Source of the DNA: Pseudomonas sp. P5_109
Lineage (GTDB): Bacteria; Pseudomonadota; Gammaproteobacteria; Pseudomonadales; Pseudomonadaceae
Length of the DNA stretch: 64,000 nucleotides
NCBI RefSeq assembly: GCF_034009455.1
Contig: NZ_CP125380.1
Coordinates: 5,779,501 to 5,843,500, forward strand
Reading direction: 5' to 3'
Both the position numbers and the translations under genes were made by a program. Below are positions 30,217 through 41,000 of the stretch, in pieces (within the stretch, counting starts at the first letter, position 1; each line of letters begins with the position of its first letter). A model generated the notes under the pieces. That model was not told the origin of the DNA and searched no databases. It saw nothing but the letters and a program-made list of their open reading frames with translations.

Positions 30217-31782
30217 ATGGTTTTTTCGTCCAACGTGTTCCTGTTTTTGTTCTTGCCGATCTTCCTCGGCTTGTACTACCTGAGCGGGCAACGCTATCGC
30301 AATTTGCTGCTGCTGATTGCCAGCTACGTGTTCTACGCCTGGTGGCGTGTGGACTTCCTCGCGCTGTTCGCGGCGGTCACGCTGTGGAACTACTGGATCG
30401 GCCTGAAAGTCGGCGCCGCAGGCGTTCGGACCAAACCGGCGCAGCGCTGGCTGCTGCTCGGCGTGGCCGTCGACTTGTGCATCCTCGGCTACTTCAAGTA
30501 CGCCAACTTCGGCGTCGACAGCATCAACGCGATGATGACATCGGTGGGTCTTTCGCCGTTCATCCTGACCCACGTGCTGCTGCCGATCGGTATCTCGTTC
30601 TACATCTTCGAGTCCATCAGCTACATCATCGACGTCTACCGTGGCGACACCCCGGCAACCCGCAACCTGATCGACTTCGCGGCGTTCGTGGCGATCTTCC
30701 CGCACTTGATCGCCGGCCCCGTGTTGCGTTTCCGCGACCTGGCCGACCAGTTCAACAACCGCACCCACACCCTCGACAAGTTCTCCGAGGGTTGCACGCG
30801 GTTCATGCAGGGTTTCATCAAGAAAGTCTTCATCGCCGACACCCTGGCGGTAGTGGCCGACCATTGCTTCGCCCTGCAAAACCCGACCACGGGCGATGCC
30901 TGGCTCGGCGCGCTGGCCTACACCGCGCAGCTGTATTTCGACTTCTCCGGCTACAGCGACATGGCCATCGGCCTGGGCCTGATGATGGGTTTTCGCTTCA
31001 TGGAAAACTTCAAGCAGCCGTACATCAGCCAGTCGATCACCGAGTTCTGGCGGCGCTGGCACATCAGCCTGTCGACCTGGCTGCGTGACTATCTGTACAT
31101 CACCCTGGGCGGTAACCGCAAAGGCACGCTGATGACCTATCGCAACCTGTTCCTGACCATGCTGCTCGGTGGTCTGTGGCACGGCGCGAACATCACCTAC
31201 ATCGTCTGGGGTGCGTGGCACGGTATGTGGCTGGCGATTGAAAAGGCCCTGGGCCTGAACACTTCGCCACGCAGCATCAACCCGATCCGCTGGGCCCTGA
31301 CCTTCCTGCTGGTGGTGATGGGCTGGGTGATCTTCCGCGCAGAGAACCTGCACGTCGCCGGGCGCATGTACGGCGCGATGTTCAGCTTCGGCGAATGGTC
31401 GCTGTCGGAGCTCAACCAGGCCAGCCTCACCGGCCTGCAAGTGGCGACGCTGATCGTGGCTTACGTGACCCTGGCGTTCTTCGGCATCCGTGACTTCTAC
31501 ACCAATCAGCCTCCGGTGAAGACCAAGCCTGCGGTGAACGTCGACAGCGATGGCCCCGCCGCTGCTGAACCGGGTTTGATCAAAGCCGCGCCTGGGGATA
31601 ACCCGGCGAACATCCACCAGCCTGGCTACACCGTCGGCGTCGACGCCCAGGTGCAACCGGCCTACTGGACCGCTGACTGGTCGCGTTACGCAATGCGCGC
31701 GCTGGTGCTGCTGCTGTTCATCGCCTCGATTCTCAAACTCTCGGCGCAAAGCTTCTCGCCGTTCCTTTACTTCCAGTTCTGA
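30217..31782 (+). CDS. algI: Alginate O-acetylation membrane protein AlgI (MBOAT)
   Basis: 521 residues, start MVFSSNVFLFLFLPIF after AAGGAGAG. Multi-pass inner-membrane MBOAT protein with FRDLADQF, DFSGYSDMAIG, FWRRWHISLSTWLRDYLYI in parts, and the catalytic histidine in LLGGLWHGAN. It moves acetyl groups from a cytoplasmic donor across the membrane to AlgJ, AlgF and AlgX. An approximately 200-base gap, partly REP, separates it from algL. Confidence 0.95.
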   Translation: MVFSSNVFLFLFLPIFLGLYYLSGQRYRNLLLLIASYVFYAWWRVDFLALFAAVTLWNYWIGLKVGAAGVRTKPAQRWLLLGVAVDLCILGYFKYANFGVDSINAMMTSVGLSPFILTHVLLPIGISFYIFESISYIIDVYRGDTPATRNLIDFAAFVAIFPHLIAGPVLRFRDLADQFNNRTHTLDKFSEGCTRFMQGFIKKVFIADTLAVVADHCFALQNPTTGDAWLGALAYTAQLYFDFSGYSDMAIGLGLMMGFRFMENFKQPYISQSITEFWRRWHISLSTWLRDYLYITLGGNRKGTLMTYRNLFLTMLLGGLWHGANITYIVWGAWHGMWLAIEKALGLNTSPRSINPIRWALTFLLVVMGWVIFRAENLHVAGRMYGAMFSFGEWSLSELNQASLTGLQVATLIVAYVTLAFFGIRDFYTNQPPVKTKPAVNVDSDGPAAAEPGLIKAAPGDNPANIHQPGYTVGVDAQVQPAYWTADWSRYAMRALVLLLFIASILKLSAQSFSPFLYFQF

Positions 31783-31793
31783 GGGATCTGACC

Positions 31794-32969
31794 ATGACCC
31801 GCTCATTACGCATCTTCTACATCGCGCTGTTCCTGGTGACCCTGCTGGTGCTCGGTCTGTGGTCGGTGCGCAGCTTCTTCGGCTTCAGCACCAACGCCGA
31901 TGCGACCGTGCTCAACGGTCGCTGGACCAAGGCAGTGGAAACGCACTACGACGACGAGTTCCCGATCAAGCGCCTGGGCACCAATCTCTGGGCCGCGCTG
32001 GATTTCAAACTGTTCAACGAAGGTCGTCCGGGCGTGGTGCTCGGCCGCGACCAGTGGTTGTACAGCGATGAAGAATTCCACCCGGTGGTCAACGAAGAGT
32101 TGAACCTGCAAGGCAACTACGCGCTGGTCGAAGGCGTGCGCCAAACGCTGAAAGCCAAAGGCGTACAACTGGTGATGGCAGTGGTGCCGGCCAAGGTGCG
32201 CCTGTACCCGGAACACCTCGGTGAAGTGAAACCGGCGAGCATTCACGCCAACCTCTACCAGGACTTCCACCAGCGCCTGGCCGCCGACCGGATTCCGGCC
32301 CCTGACCTGCTCGGCCCGCTGCAACAGGCCAAGCAGAATGGCCAGCAAGTGTTCCTGCGCACGGACACCCACTGGACCCCGGAAGGCGCCGAGATCGCCG
32401 CCAACCGTCTGGCCAAGACCATCGCCGACAAGTACCCGTTGAGTGGCGAGCCACAGCGCTTCGTCACTGAACCTGCAGAAACCGTCACGCACAAGGGCGA
32501 CCTGCGTCTGTTCCTGCCACTGGACCCGCTGTTCGAAAACCTGATGCCCAAGGCAGAACCCTTGCAGAAGCGCAACACCGTGGCAGCGGATGACCAGCCA
32601 GCCGGTGACGACGCCCTGTTCGCCAACACCGAAGTGCCGGTGGCCCTGATCGGCACCAGCTACAGCGCCAACCCCAACTGGAATTTTGTCGGCGCACTGA
32701 AACAAGCACTGCACAGCGACGTGGTCAATTACGCCGAAGACGGCCACGGCCCGATCCTGCCGATGCTCAGCTACCTGAAAAGCGATGCTTTCAAGAACAG
32801 CCCGCCACAGGTGCTGATCTGGGAGTTCCCTGAACGATATCTGCCTGTGAACAACGAAATCGGCGACGCCGACCCGCAGTGGGTCGCAGAGCTTAAACAA
32901 GCCGGCGCCCGCCAACAAAACGTAGCCATCAACAACAAATCCGAGACGCCCGACCGGGCGCAAAACTGA
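31794..32969 (+). CDS. algJ: Alginate O-acetylation protein AlgJ
   Basis: 391 residues, with an N-terminal membrane anchor (IFYIALFLVTLLVLGLW). It is an AlgX-like SGNH domain with RTDTHWTPEG (Asp191/His193) and a catalytic Ser in LIGTSYSANP. It is a periplasm-facing acetyl-transfer intermediate working with AlgI. It follows algI by 11 bases. Confidence 0.95.
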   Translation: MTRSLRIFYIALFLVTLLVLGLWSVRSFFGFSTNADATVLNGRWTKAVETHYDDEFPIKRLGTNLWAALDFKLFNEGRPGVVLGRDQWLYSDEEFHPVVNEELNLQGNYALVEGVRQTLKAKGVQLVMAVVPAKVRLYPEHLGEVKPASIHANLYQDFHQRLAADRIPAPDLLGPLQQAKQNGQQVFLRTDTHWTPEGAEIAANRLAKTIADKYPLSGEPQRFVTEPAETVTHKGDLRLFLPLDPLFENLMPKAEPLQKRNTVAADDQPAGDDALFANTEVPVALIGTSYSANPNWNFVGALKQALHSDVVNYAEDGHGPILPMLSYLKSDAFKNSPPQVLIWEFPERYLPVNNEIGDADPQWVAELKQAGARQQNVAINNKSETPDRAQN

Positions 32970-32983
32970 AAGAGAGGTACACC

Positions 32984-33640
32984 ATGACTTTCACTACTAC
33001 TCCTCGTCGTCTCGCCAAGACCTTTGCCCTCGTTGCGGGCATGAGCGTGCTTTCGATGCAGGCCTTCGCCGGTGGCGACGCCGCCCTGTACGGCCCGACC
33101 GCACCGAAAGGCTCGACCTTCGTGCGCATCTACAACGCGAGCAGCGCCGAAGTCAGCGCCACCGTCGGCAGCACCAACCTGAGCGATGTCGCGCCACTGT
33201 CGAGCAGTGACTTCAGCTTCATGCCGGGCGGCGACTACAGCGCCAAGGTCGGTAGCCAGGGCCTGCCGGTGAAACTGGCCGGCGACCACTATTACACCCT
33301 GGTCAACAACGCCAGCGGCGCACCGCAACTGATCGAAGAGCCGCCGTTCAAGAACAAGCAGAAGTCCCTGGTCCGCGTACAAAACCTGAGCGACAAGGCG
33401 CTGACCCTGAAGACCGCCGATGGCAAGACCGACGTGGTCCCGAACGTTGCGCCCAAGGGTCGCGGCGAGCGTGAAATCAACCCGGTGAAGGTCAGCCTGG
33501 CGCTGTATGACGGCACCACCAAAGTCGGCGACGTGAAACCGGTCGCCCTGGAACGCGGTGAAGCCGCGGTGCTGTACGTCACCGGCAGCGGCAGCAGCCT
33601 GTCGCCGGTCTGGGTGAAACGCCCGGTGTCGACGCGCTAA
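32984..33640 (+). CDS. algF: Alginate O-acetylation protein AlgF
   Basis: 218 residues with a signal peptide (about residues 1-29, ending MQAFA-GG). The mature part is two small beta domains (YGPTAPKGSTFVRIYNAS). It is required for alginate acetylation as an acetyl-relay partner of AlgI/AlgJ. GAGAGG precedes the ATG. A REP doublet separates it from algA. Confidence 0.94.
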   Translation: MTFTTTPRRLAKTFALVAGMSVLSMQAFAGGDAALYGPTAPKGSTFVRIYNASSAEVSATVGSTNLSDVAPLSSSDFSFMPGGDYSAKVGSQGLPVKLAGDHYYTLVNNASGAPQLIEEPPFKNKQKSLVRVQNLSDKALTLKTADGKTDVVPNVAPKGRGEREINPVKVSLALYDGTTKVGDVKPVALERGEAAVLYVTGSGSSLSPVWVKRPVSTR

Positions 33641-33670
33641 CAAATTTTCCGGACTGACACATGTCCCCCC

Positions 33671-33770
33671 TGTAGGAGCGAGCCTGCTCGCGAAAAACGT
33701 CAGGGCAACGCGTTTACCCAGACAGAACGCGTTTTCGTTGACGTCCATCGCGAGCAGGCTCGCTCCTACA
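33671..33770. repeat. REP doublet (TGTAGGAGCGAGC type) between algF and algA
   Basis: Inverted pair of TGTAGGAGCGAGCCTGCTCG, the fourth REP doublet inside the alginate operon. Confidence 0.92.
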
Positions 33771-33865
33771 GAGGACCGAGGCGTCAATCCGGACACGGAA
33801 CAAAAACAAGAGTGAAACGACAGAACGCAGTAGCTCTAACCAATCGATATTCAAGGAGTAACAAC

Positions 33866-35317
33866 ATGATTCCGGTGATCTTGTCAGGTGGTAGTGGCTC
33901 ACGTCTTTGGCCGCTTTCCCGCAAACAATTCCCTAAGCAGTTCCTCGCCCTGACCGGCGAACACACCCTGTTCCAGCAAACCCTGGAACGCCTGGTGTTC
34001 GAAGGCATGGACACGCCGATCGTGGTCTGCAACAAAGACCATCGCTTCATCGTCAACGAGCAGTTGAGCGCCCGCAAGCTGGAAACCCAGCGCATCCTGA
34101 TGGAGCCGTTCGGTCGCAACACCGCGCCGGCCGTGGCCCTGACCGCGATGATGCTGGTCAACGAAGGTCGCGACGAGCTGATGCTGGTACTGCCGGCCGA
34201 CCACGTACTGGAGGACCAGAAAGCCCTGCAGCGCGCCCTGGCCCTAGCCACCGTCGCCGCCGAAAACGGTGAAATGGTGCTGTTCGGCGTGCCGGCCACC
34301 AAGCCGGAAACCGGCTATGGCTACATCAAGTCGACCAACGACTCGCTGCTGCCTGAAGGCGTCAGCCGCGTCTCGCACTTCGTCGAAAAACCCGACGTCA
34401 AGCGCGCCACCGAGTTCGTCCAGTCCGGCGGTTACTTCTGGAACAGCGGCATGTTCCTGTTCCGCGCCAGCCGTTTCCTCGAAGAGCTGAAAAAACACGA
34501 TCCGGACATCTACGACACCTGCCTGCTGACCCTGGAACGCAGCCACCAGGACGCCGACACCATCACCTTCGACGAAGCCACCTTCGCCTGCTGCCCGGAC
34601 AACTCCATCGACTACTCGGTGATGGAAAAAACCCAACGCGCCTGCGTCGTGCCGTTGACCGCCGGCTGGAGCGATGTCGGTTGCTGGTCGTCGCTGTGGG
34701 AAGTCAATGCAAAAGACGCCAACGGCAACGTCACCAAAGGCGACGTGGTGATTCAGGACAGCAAAAACTGCATGATCCACGGCAACGGCAAACTGGTGTC
34801 GGTGATCGGCCTGGAAAACATCGTCGTGGTCGAAACCAAGGACGCCATGATGATCGCCCACAAGGACAAGGTCCAAGGCGTGAAACAGATGGTCAACACC
34901 CTCAACGAACAGGGCCGCACTGAAACCCAGAACCACTGCGAGGTCTACCGTCCGTGGGGCTCCTACGACTCGGTGGACATGGGCGGGCGCTTCCAGGTCA
35001 AGCACATCTCGGTCAAACCGGGCGCCTGCCTGTCGCTGCAAATGCACCACCACCGCGCCGAACACTGGATCGTGGTCAGCGGCACCGCCGAGGTGACCTG
35101 TGACGAGAACGTGTTCCTGCTGACCGAGAACCAATCGACCTACATTCCGATCGCTTCGGTGCATCGCCTGCGAAACCCGGGGAAAATCCCGCTGGAAATC
35201 ATCGAGGTTCAGTCGGGGAGTTATTTGGGGGAGGACGATATCGAGCGGTTTGAGGATATCTATGGTCGCTCGACGCCGGTTGAGCGTGGGGTATCGGTGA
35301 AGACGATCGCGCAGTAA
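33866..35317 (+). CDS. algA: Bifunctional mannose-6-phosphate isomerase / GDP-mannose pyrophosphorylase AlgA
   Basis: 483 residues from MIPVILSGGSGSRLWPLSRK, after AAGGAG. N-terminal nucleotidyltransferase signature GGSGSRLWP and FVEKP; C-terminal type II phosphomannose isomerase cupin (QMHHHRAEHWIVVSGTAEVT). It supplies mannose-6-phosphate and GDP-mannose to AlgD. Last gene of the operon, followed by a strong terminator. Confidence 0.96.
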   Translation: MIPVILSGGSGSRLWPLSRKQFPKQFLALTGEHTLFQQTLERLVFEGMDTPIVVCNKDHRFIVNEQLSARKLETQRILMEPFGRNTAPAVALTAMMLVNEGRDELMLVLPADHVLEDQKALQRALALATVAAENGEMVLFGVPATKPETGYGYIKSTNDSLLPEGVSRVSHFVEKPDVKRATEFVQSGGYFWNSGMFLFRASRFLEELKKHDPDIYDTCLLTLERSHQDADTITFDEATFACCPDNSIDYSVMEKTQRACVVPLTAGWSDVGCWSSLWEVNAKDANGNVTKGDVVIQDSKNCMIHGNGKLVSVIGLENIVVVETKDAMMIAHKDKVQGVKQMVNTLNEQGRTETQNHCEVYRPWGSYDSVDMGGRFQVKHISVKPGACLSLQMHHHRAEHWIVVSGTAEVTCDENVFLLTENQSTYIPIASVHRLRNPGKIPLEIIEVQSGSYLGEDDIERFEDIYGRSTPVERGVSVKTIAQ

Positions 35318-35333
35318 GCATCAAGCAAAACAA

Positions 35334-35391
35334 AAGCCCCCGTCCGGTCTGCTGCGTGCACTATCCGCAGTAAACTGGACGGGGGTTTTTT
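35334..35391 (+). terminator. Terminator of the alginate operon
   Basis: Long stem AAGCCCCCGTCC ... GGACGGGGGTT with an internal CTGCG/CGCAG stem, followed by Ts. The A run on the left side makes it usable by the convergent Tc operon too. Confidence 0.88.
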
Positions 35392-35395
35392 CCAA

Positions 35396-38050
35396 TCAAA
35401 ACAATTTTCTGATTTTGCTGAAAAGAGAATTCCCTGGTTTTTTACCCACAACGAATACGTGTCCGCGGCGGTTTCCAGGATTGCTGCTTTCTTCCCTCAC
35501 TGAGTAACTCAGCCGCCTCAATTCTTGCGCCGCAACCTCTCTGTACGGGGCATGGCCATTAAAGAAAAAAACCTCGGCTCCTGGCCGCGACAATGCATCG
35601 GCTGCTTGAATCCAGGCCTGAATGTGCTCATTTTTAAATGGATTACGCGGTCCTCTGAAGAGATACTCAAAACTGATCACGTCAAACTGCTGCAACCCAT
35701 CTCGACCAAGATCTGTGCCTCTGTAAGTGACCAGGTCAGCCGTAAGGTCCGCGTTCGCTCCCGCATCGATATCCACCGTAAAGTCATGCTCATGGGAGCT
35801 TCCCAAAGAACAGGCACCTCCTCGAATGCCACCCATGCTGGTCACGTTTTGCGGACTGGCACCACATCCCACGACCAATGTTCGCTGACTGTCCTTATGC
35901 GCCGCCAGGTATTGCAAAGGAGTCCATCGGGGTAGAGACGCATTGGCCATTGATGTACCCACAGTTGATTCCACTGAGTGTGACATTTCAGGGGGTAAAT
36001 CTAGTTCCCTAGCTATGACAGGGTTGGCCTGATCAGCACCTACAACATTCTGCCGAGGATCGCGCTCATCCTTCACCACTACACCCTCTGGCAAACCTCG
36101 GACTTGACCATTAGCGTCACGAAAAACCAGGGGGCGGTTCGCGACCATGCAATATAGGTTGAGCCCATCAGCGATGCCCGCCGGGTCAACCGTTGTCCAA
36201 CGCTGCAACCACGGGATGTAATATCTGAGCCCATAGTAATAAAGCCCCGTCGCATCCCGCTCCTTGCCCGAGTAACGCAACGTGCGATAACTCACCTCAT
36301 TCGAATCTCCCCGTTCACTGAACGCCGTACTGCCAAACGGGTGATAGGTTTCACGGCTGATGACCTTGGCCTCGTGGTCCAATTCCAGAGCACATGAGCC
36401 GAGATGGTCGGCGAGGTTGTAGCGGTATTGGTCATTGGCCAAGTTGTTGGGCGGCGCACTTTCCCAATTCAGCACTTGCACCGTCGTGCGCCCGGCTTGG
36501 GCAGTGATGACATGAAGTATGTCATCATCTACGCGGCGTACTTCCAGCCCTGGAAAATAGCGGGTTTCGCTGATGACTGCGCGTGCATGGGTGTGGGCCG
36601 AGCGTATCTTGCGTTGACGCATGCCACCACCGCCGTAGATGTACCGCTCCGTGTCGTTGAGCTCCGACTCGCGCTCTACCGGGCACACCTGTTGAAGTTG
36701 ATTGCGAACGTCCCAACTCAGTGTCCGGTCTTTTTCCAGCCTCAACAAATTGCCGCTTTCATCGAACGCTCCTGCTATTTCAGCGTCTGTCGGCGGGCGT
36801 CCATCCTGTACCAGCAAGCAACGATTACTGAATTTCGCTGCGGTCAAAACACGGCCATGTCGTTGGGGCCCTTGATGAGTCAGTTCCAGCAAATTACCGC
36901 CGGCATCGTAACGATACGTCTGCTGATAATTGGCGACGGCTTTGGGGTCTTCGATTTTGGACGGTCCGCGATTGGCACTCCCGGCCTCCCAACCGGTAGC
37001 CCGGATCAATTGCGACAGACTGTCGTACTCGTAACAGCTGACCGGCTCGATACGCTGATTGGCAAAGTAACGAATGGGCAACGCCTTGTCATTGATGCAG
37101 AGGATATTACCCACCGGGTCGTGACGGTAACTCAGGTCTTGCAGCGATTGGTGGTTGGCACGCAAGGCCCGCAGGCGAATGAGCCGGTCATCCGAGGGAC
37201 TGTAGTCGAACAGACTGATGACGCCGTTGCCTGAAATCTGACGTTCAACCTGGCCGTTGGCGTTGTAATCCATCGCGCGGACCATTTGCCGGGGCTCGGT
37301 CGTGCTTTTCAGGTGTAACCAACTATCACGCAACTGGCCATCAACGGTTTGGTTGAAACGCTGGCGATTACCTTGGGCATCGGTTTGCTCCAACCGGTCA
37401 TCCAGGGAATTGAAACACCAAACGGTGCGGGCACCCTCGCCCGGCTCAAGCAGCACATTGCGCTCATTGATTGGCATTGGCCAATCCGGTGAATCCAGGT
37501 CTCGCAGAAAGTGCTGCGTCTGCTCAAGCAATGCGCCTGTCAACCCGAACGCGTTGAAGTGTCGCGTCCCCGCCGGGTCATCGTGGCGAATCAATTGGCC
37601 GCATTGGTTGTGGTCGGCAAAGGCAAGCTGCGCAGCGCCGTATTCGTAACGCTCCGTAGAGCGTGCCTGTTCAAACAATGCCACGGTACGCAACAGAGCA
37701 TCGTACTCAACGCGACGCTGAGCGCCCCGACCATCCCAGCTCTGCACGACCTGTCCAGCCTCTGCAAACAGACTGACCCGCAGCCCCGCATCCACGCTCA
37801 GAGTGCTTAGCACCTTGCCACTCAGCGAGTATATCGTCGCCAGATTGGCAGGCGCCGATGGCTCCATTCCCAGACGCGGGTCCCACTCGGCCACCGCCCT
37901 GCCGGCACTGTCAAAGGCACTACGGTTGACGCGCGCCTGTGCTGGCAAGCCAGGAGTGTCGCGCCAGAACTGCACCCTGCGCACCGTCATTGCACGAGGG
38001 GCGCGGACACTCAACAGCGGAGTCTGCCAGTGAATCGATGGGCTGTTCAC
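35396..38050 (-). CDS. TccC-type Tc toxin component with RHS core and methyltransferase-like C-terminal payload
   Basis: 884 residues from a GTG at 38050 (GGTGGAG upstream); a longer TTG frame to 38125 overlaps the preceding gene. The opening TPLLSVRAPRAMTVRRVQFW is like Photorhabdus TccC proteins. YD/RHS repeats fill residues 30-620. The RHS core ends LRYSGKERDATGLYYYGLRY then DPAGIADGLNLYCMVANRP (about 622-640). The C-terminal variable region (about 652-884) should be autocleaved and delivered. It carries LVVGCGASP (about 726), TVDID (about 758), FDVISFEYL (about 789) and LSRPGAEVFFFNGH (about 820): the strand order of class I SAM methyltransferases. GC content visibly drops in this part. 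Target unknown. Confidence 0.85.
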   Translation of the reverse strand: MNSPSIHWQTPLLSVRAPRAMTVRRVQFWRDTPGLPAQARVNRSAFDSAGRAVAEWDPRLGMEPSAPANLATIYSLSGKVLSTLSVDAGLRVSLFAEAGQVVQSWDGRGAQRRVEYDALLRTVALFEQARSTERYEYGAAQLAFADHNQCGQLIRHDDPAGTRHFNAFGLTGALLEQTQHFLRDLDSPDWPMPINERNVLLEPGEGARTVWCFNSLDDRLEQTDAQGNRQRFNQTVDGQLRDSWLHLKSTTEPRQMVRAMDYNANGQVERQISGNGVISLFDYSPSDDRLIRLRALRANHQSLQDLSYRHDPVGNILCINDKALPIRYFANQRIEPVSCYEYDSLSQLIRATGWEAGSANRGPSKIEDPKAVANYQQTYRYDAGGNLLELTHQGPQRHGRVLTAAKFSNRCLLVQDGRPPTDAEIAGAFDESGNLLRLEKDRTLSWDVRNQLQQVCPVERESELNDTERYIYGGGGMRQRKIRSAHTHARAVISETRYFPGLEVRRVDDDILHVITAQAGRTTVQVLNWESAPPNNLANDQYRYNLADHLGSCALELDHEAKVISRETYHPFGSTAFSERGDSNEVSYRTLRYSGKERDATGLYYYGLRYYIPWLQRWTTVDPAGIADGLNLYCMVANRPLVFRDANGQVRGLPEGVVVKDERDPRQNVVGADQANPVIARELDLPPEMSHSVESTVGTSMANASLPRWTPLQYLAAHKDSQRTLVVGCGASPQNVTSMGGIRGGACSLGSSHEHDFTVDIDAGANADLTADLVTYRGTDLGRDGLQQFDVISFEYLFRGPRNPFKNEHIQAWIQAADALSRPGAEVFFFNGHAPYREVAAQELRRLSYSVREESSNPGNRRGHVFVVGKKPGNSLFSKIRKLF

Positions 38051-38093
38051 TGGCTGGCTCCACCTTGCGCGTTCATCGTCACCATCACCGGGC

Positions 38094-41000
38094 TCACGAC
38101 TTGGCCGTGTACTGGACCTGCACAATGATGTCGGTCAAGCTCTTGATCATTGCCTCTTGCTGTACGTGATTGGGAAAGTGCAATAGCCAGCGGGAAATCG
38201 CCCCAGTGCCCTCGAAGGGCAAGTAACGCTCATCGTTGAAATCAAAGACAAACAACCCGTCATCCGCCACACCGCCGGACAACACCACTTGCTGACTGGC
38301 CCGCAGGTTTTCCTTGAGGCTGTCACCGATCTGTACGGCGTTGTACGTTTGCGTCAGCGTGGCGCAGATGTCTTCATACGGGCCCAGGGTCACCGGCAAG
38401 GTCACGCTGATGCGTTTGATCCGCCGCAGCGTGTGCGTTGGGTAATCACTTTCGTACATCGCCCTGGTCAGTTCGAATGCCACGTCACCCTCCTCCTCCA
38501 AACGCAACTCAATGGTGGGCCAGTCCTGGTTCATCTCTGAATCCGGGGTCTGGTCCTTGAGCTGACGCAGGGACACGGTCCTGGTGATTTCCAGCAGTCG
38601 TTCGTTGCGAGTGATGTAGGCCGACTCCATTTTCAATAACTGCAATTTCAATGACTCACCGGCTCCCAGGCCACGGTAGCTGTCCTTCCAGGCGCCGACC
38701 TGGATGAAGCGGCTGGTGTAGTCGGCGATTTCGAACTGCCAACAGGCTTCGGCGGCCAGACACAGCGCCAGCGTGGCGTCGTAGGCCTGGTAATAGAAGG
38801 TCGCGAACTGGCCGTTGAGCCACTGATAGAGTTGCGCGTTGCTGAAGCGGGTACGCAGGAATTCATAACTGGCCAATGCCTGTTCCTGGGCGGCGTGCGC
38901 CTGGTTCAACTGCACGGTCGTGGCCAGGGCTTGTTGTTCAAGCACCTTCAACTGCGCATCGATCTGCTGTATTTCAAGCTGGGCCTGATCACGAGCCTGC
39001 TTCCATTCCTGATGGCGGCGGCGAAAGCTCTCGGCGCGGTCCGTCGCCTCGGCAGCGCCGTGGAACCCAGAGGCCAGGCCGAAAGCGAACGCCGCGACCA
39101 TTCTTGTTACGCCGTCCAGACGCCAGCCACCCACCGATCCACCGCCACCCCCACCATTGGCCGCACCTGAGATCTTACCGCCGACGGCCCCGACCGCATT
39201 GGGCGGGACAATTAAAGCGCCACCAATGGCATTAGCGACGGCGCCTACTCCTTCCGCGACACGCCCCGCTAAATGCAGTCCTGCGGCACCTTGTTCACCC
39301 GCGTTCACCACTTCATCCGCCAACCGCGTGTAAAAGTCCAGACGCCCCTGCACCACTGCCTTGCTTGCCTCCAGGGCCTTGCGCTGTTCGACGTCGATCA
39401 CTTGCGCCTGACGCTGCAGTTCAATGGCAAACTGCGCGAACTCCCAGGCTTGCTGGCCTTGCAGCTCGTGGAGCTGTGCCTGCTCCTTGCGCTCGATCAA
39501 CGACAGCAGCGTGTTGCCGAACTGGATCAGGGTCTCCACGGCACTGCTGGCGCGGTTGTGCATGACATTGAAACGATAATGCGGCACGTCCTGGGCCAGC
39601 AGCCGCGCGGCACCGCCGGACGCTGCGCCCTGGCCGTAGGCCGCCAGCAGGTCGCGTGGGTTCAACGGCGCGGCAAACAACGGCAGCATCAAGGGCTTGC
39701 CATCCAGGGTGCGGTTGTTGCGCAGGTTATCCAGACGCGCTTCGGCGATGTCCCAGGTGCGCACCAGATGTTGGTTGATCGGCAGGCGCAAGTAATCGCT
39801 GTCCAGATCCATCAGGGTCGGGTCAGGGCTAAAAGTGCGCAAGTACAACGCAGGCTCGGCAAAGTCATAAAGCGATTGACCGTCGTTGGCCTCGGCGCTG
39901 TCGGCACGCAATTGGTCCTGACTGATCAGCCGCTGCTCAAACGCGCGCAGTTCGGTGCTGATGGAATCACTCAGGGTTTTCAGGGTGATGGGCAGCCAGT
40001 GGTCCACCAACTTGATGTCCGGGCGCGGCCCCAACAGATCCAGAACCCGCACGTACCACAGCTTGGCTTCGCCGAGGCTGTCGGGGGTCAATTGCCGGTA
40101 GGCGGCATCGCCCCGGTCCAGCAGGTTTTTCAGGTAGTGCAGGTAAATCGCCTTGCGGTAACGCACGGGATGACTGCTGGCGATACCGTCCGGGTCATCG
40201 GGTTTGCGGCTGGCGTAATCCATCTCCACCGGGTCGTCCATCAGTGGCCGCACGTTCCAGTAGTCCGGGCGGCCGTTGCTGGCGTTTTTGCGTGCCGGGT
40301 CAAAAATGAAACCCAGCCACTGCTCGGCCTCGTCGAATTTTTGTTCCAGGTTCAAGCGCTGGCTGACCATGAATGGCAAGTGCAGAAACAATTCCCAAAA
40401 GTACAGGCCATTGGCACCGTGGAAGTCCATGCGGTTGACCGCTGACGGTGGCTGCAAGGGCGGCTCTTCGAGGTTCTGGGTGTCCCAGTCCAACAGGTTT
40501 TCCAGGGCGATGTTGGCCTTGTTGATCAGCTCGCGGGCGAACAGGGTGTTCATGCGGATCGGTTGGCGCGCGGCGCTATTGTCGTCGTTGCGAGCAATGC
40601 CCGAGCCGGTGAAATCGATGAACTCGGCAGTGCCCAGGGTTGGGCTGGGGCGGGTGTTGATGTAAGGGGCGATCAGTGGAGTCGTGACTCGGGGGGCAAG
40701 TTCAAGCTCAATGAGGGTGAGTTTAAGCGCGTGCCCCATTTCCTGGCCGCTGCTGAAAACCTTGATGCCATGTATCAGTGGGATTTTTTTTACACCCACA
40801 GGCCAATTGCCATTCCAGTCCGGTAGCAGCGTTTCAGGATCGATGGCGATGGATATTGTCTGCGTATCAGGTGGATTTCTCTCCAAAAGCGCCGAAGAGT
40901 AATGCAGCGCATGGTAGCCGGGATGAGCAGGGGTAAAATTGTTCAGATCTGCTGGTCTTAGAATAAGATTCTGGAAGTTATAAGAAGCTTCTTTTTGAAA

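Noticed and set aside
38051..38125. Longer TTG start for the TccC-like protein overlapping the TcaB-like gene
   Set aside because: The GTG at 38050 has GGTGGAG upstream and aligns with the usual TccC beginning; the extension is arginine-rich and unlike the family.
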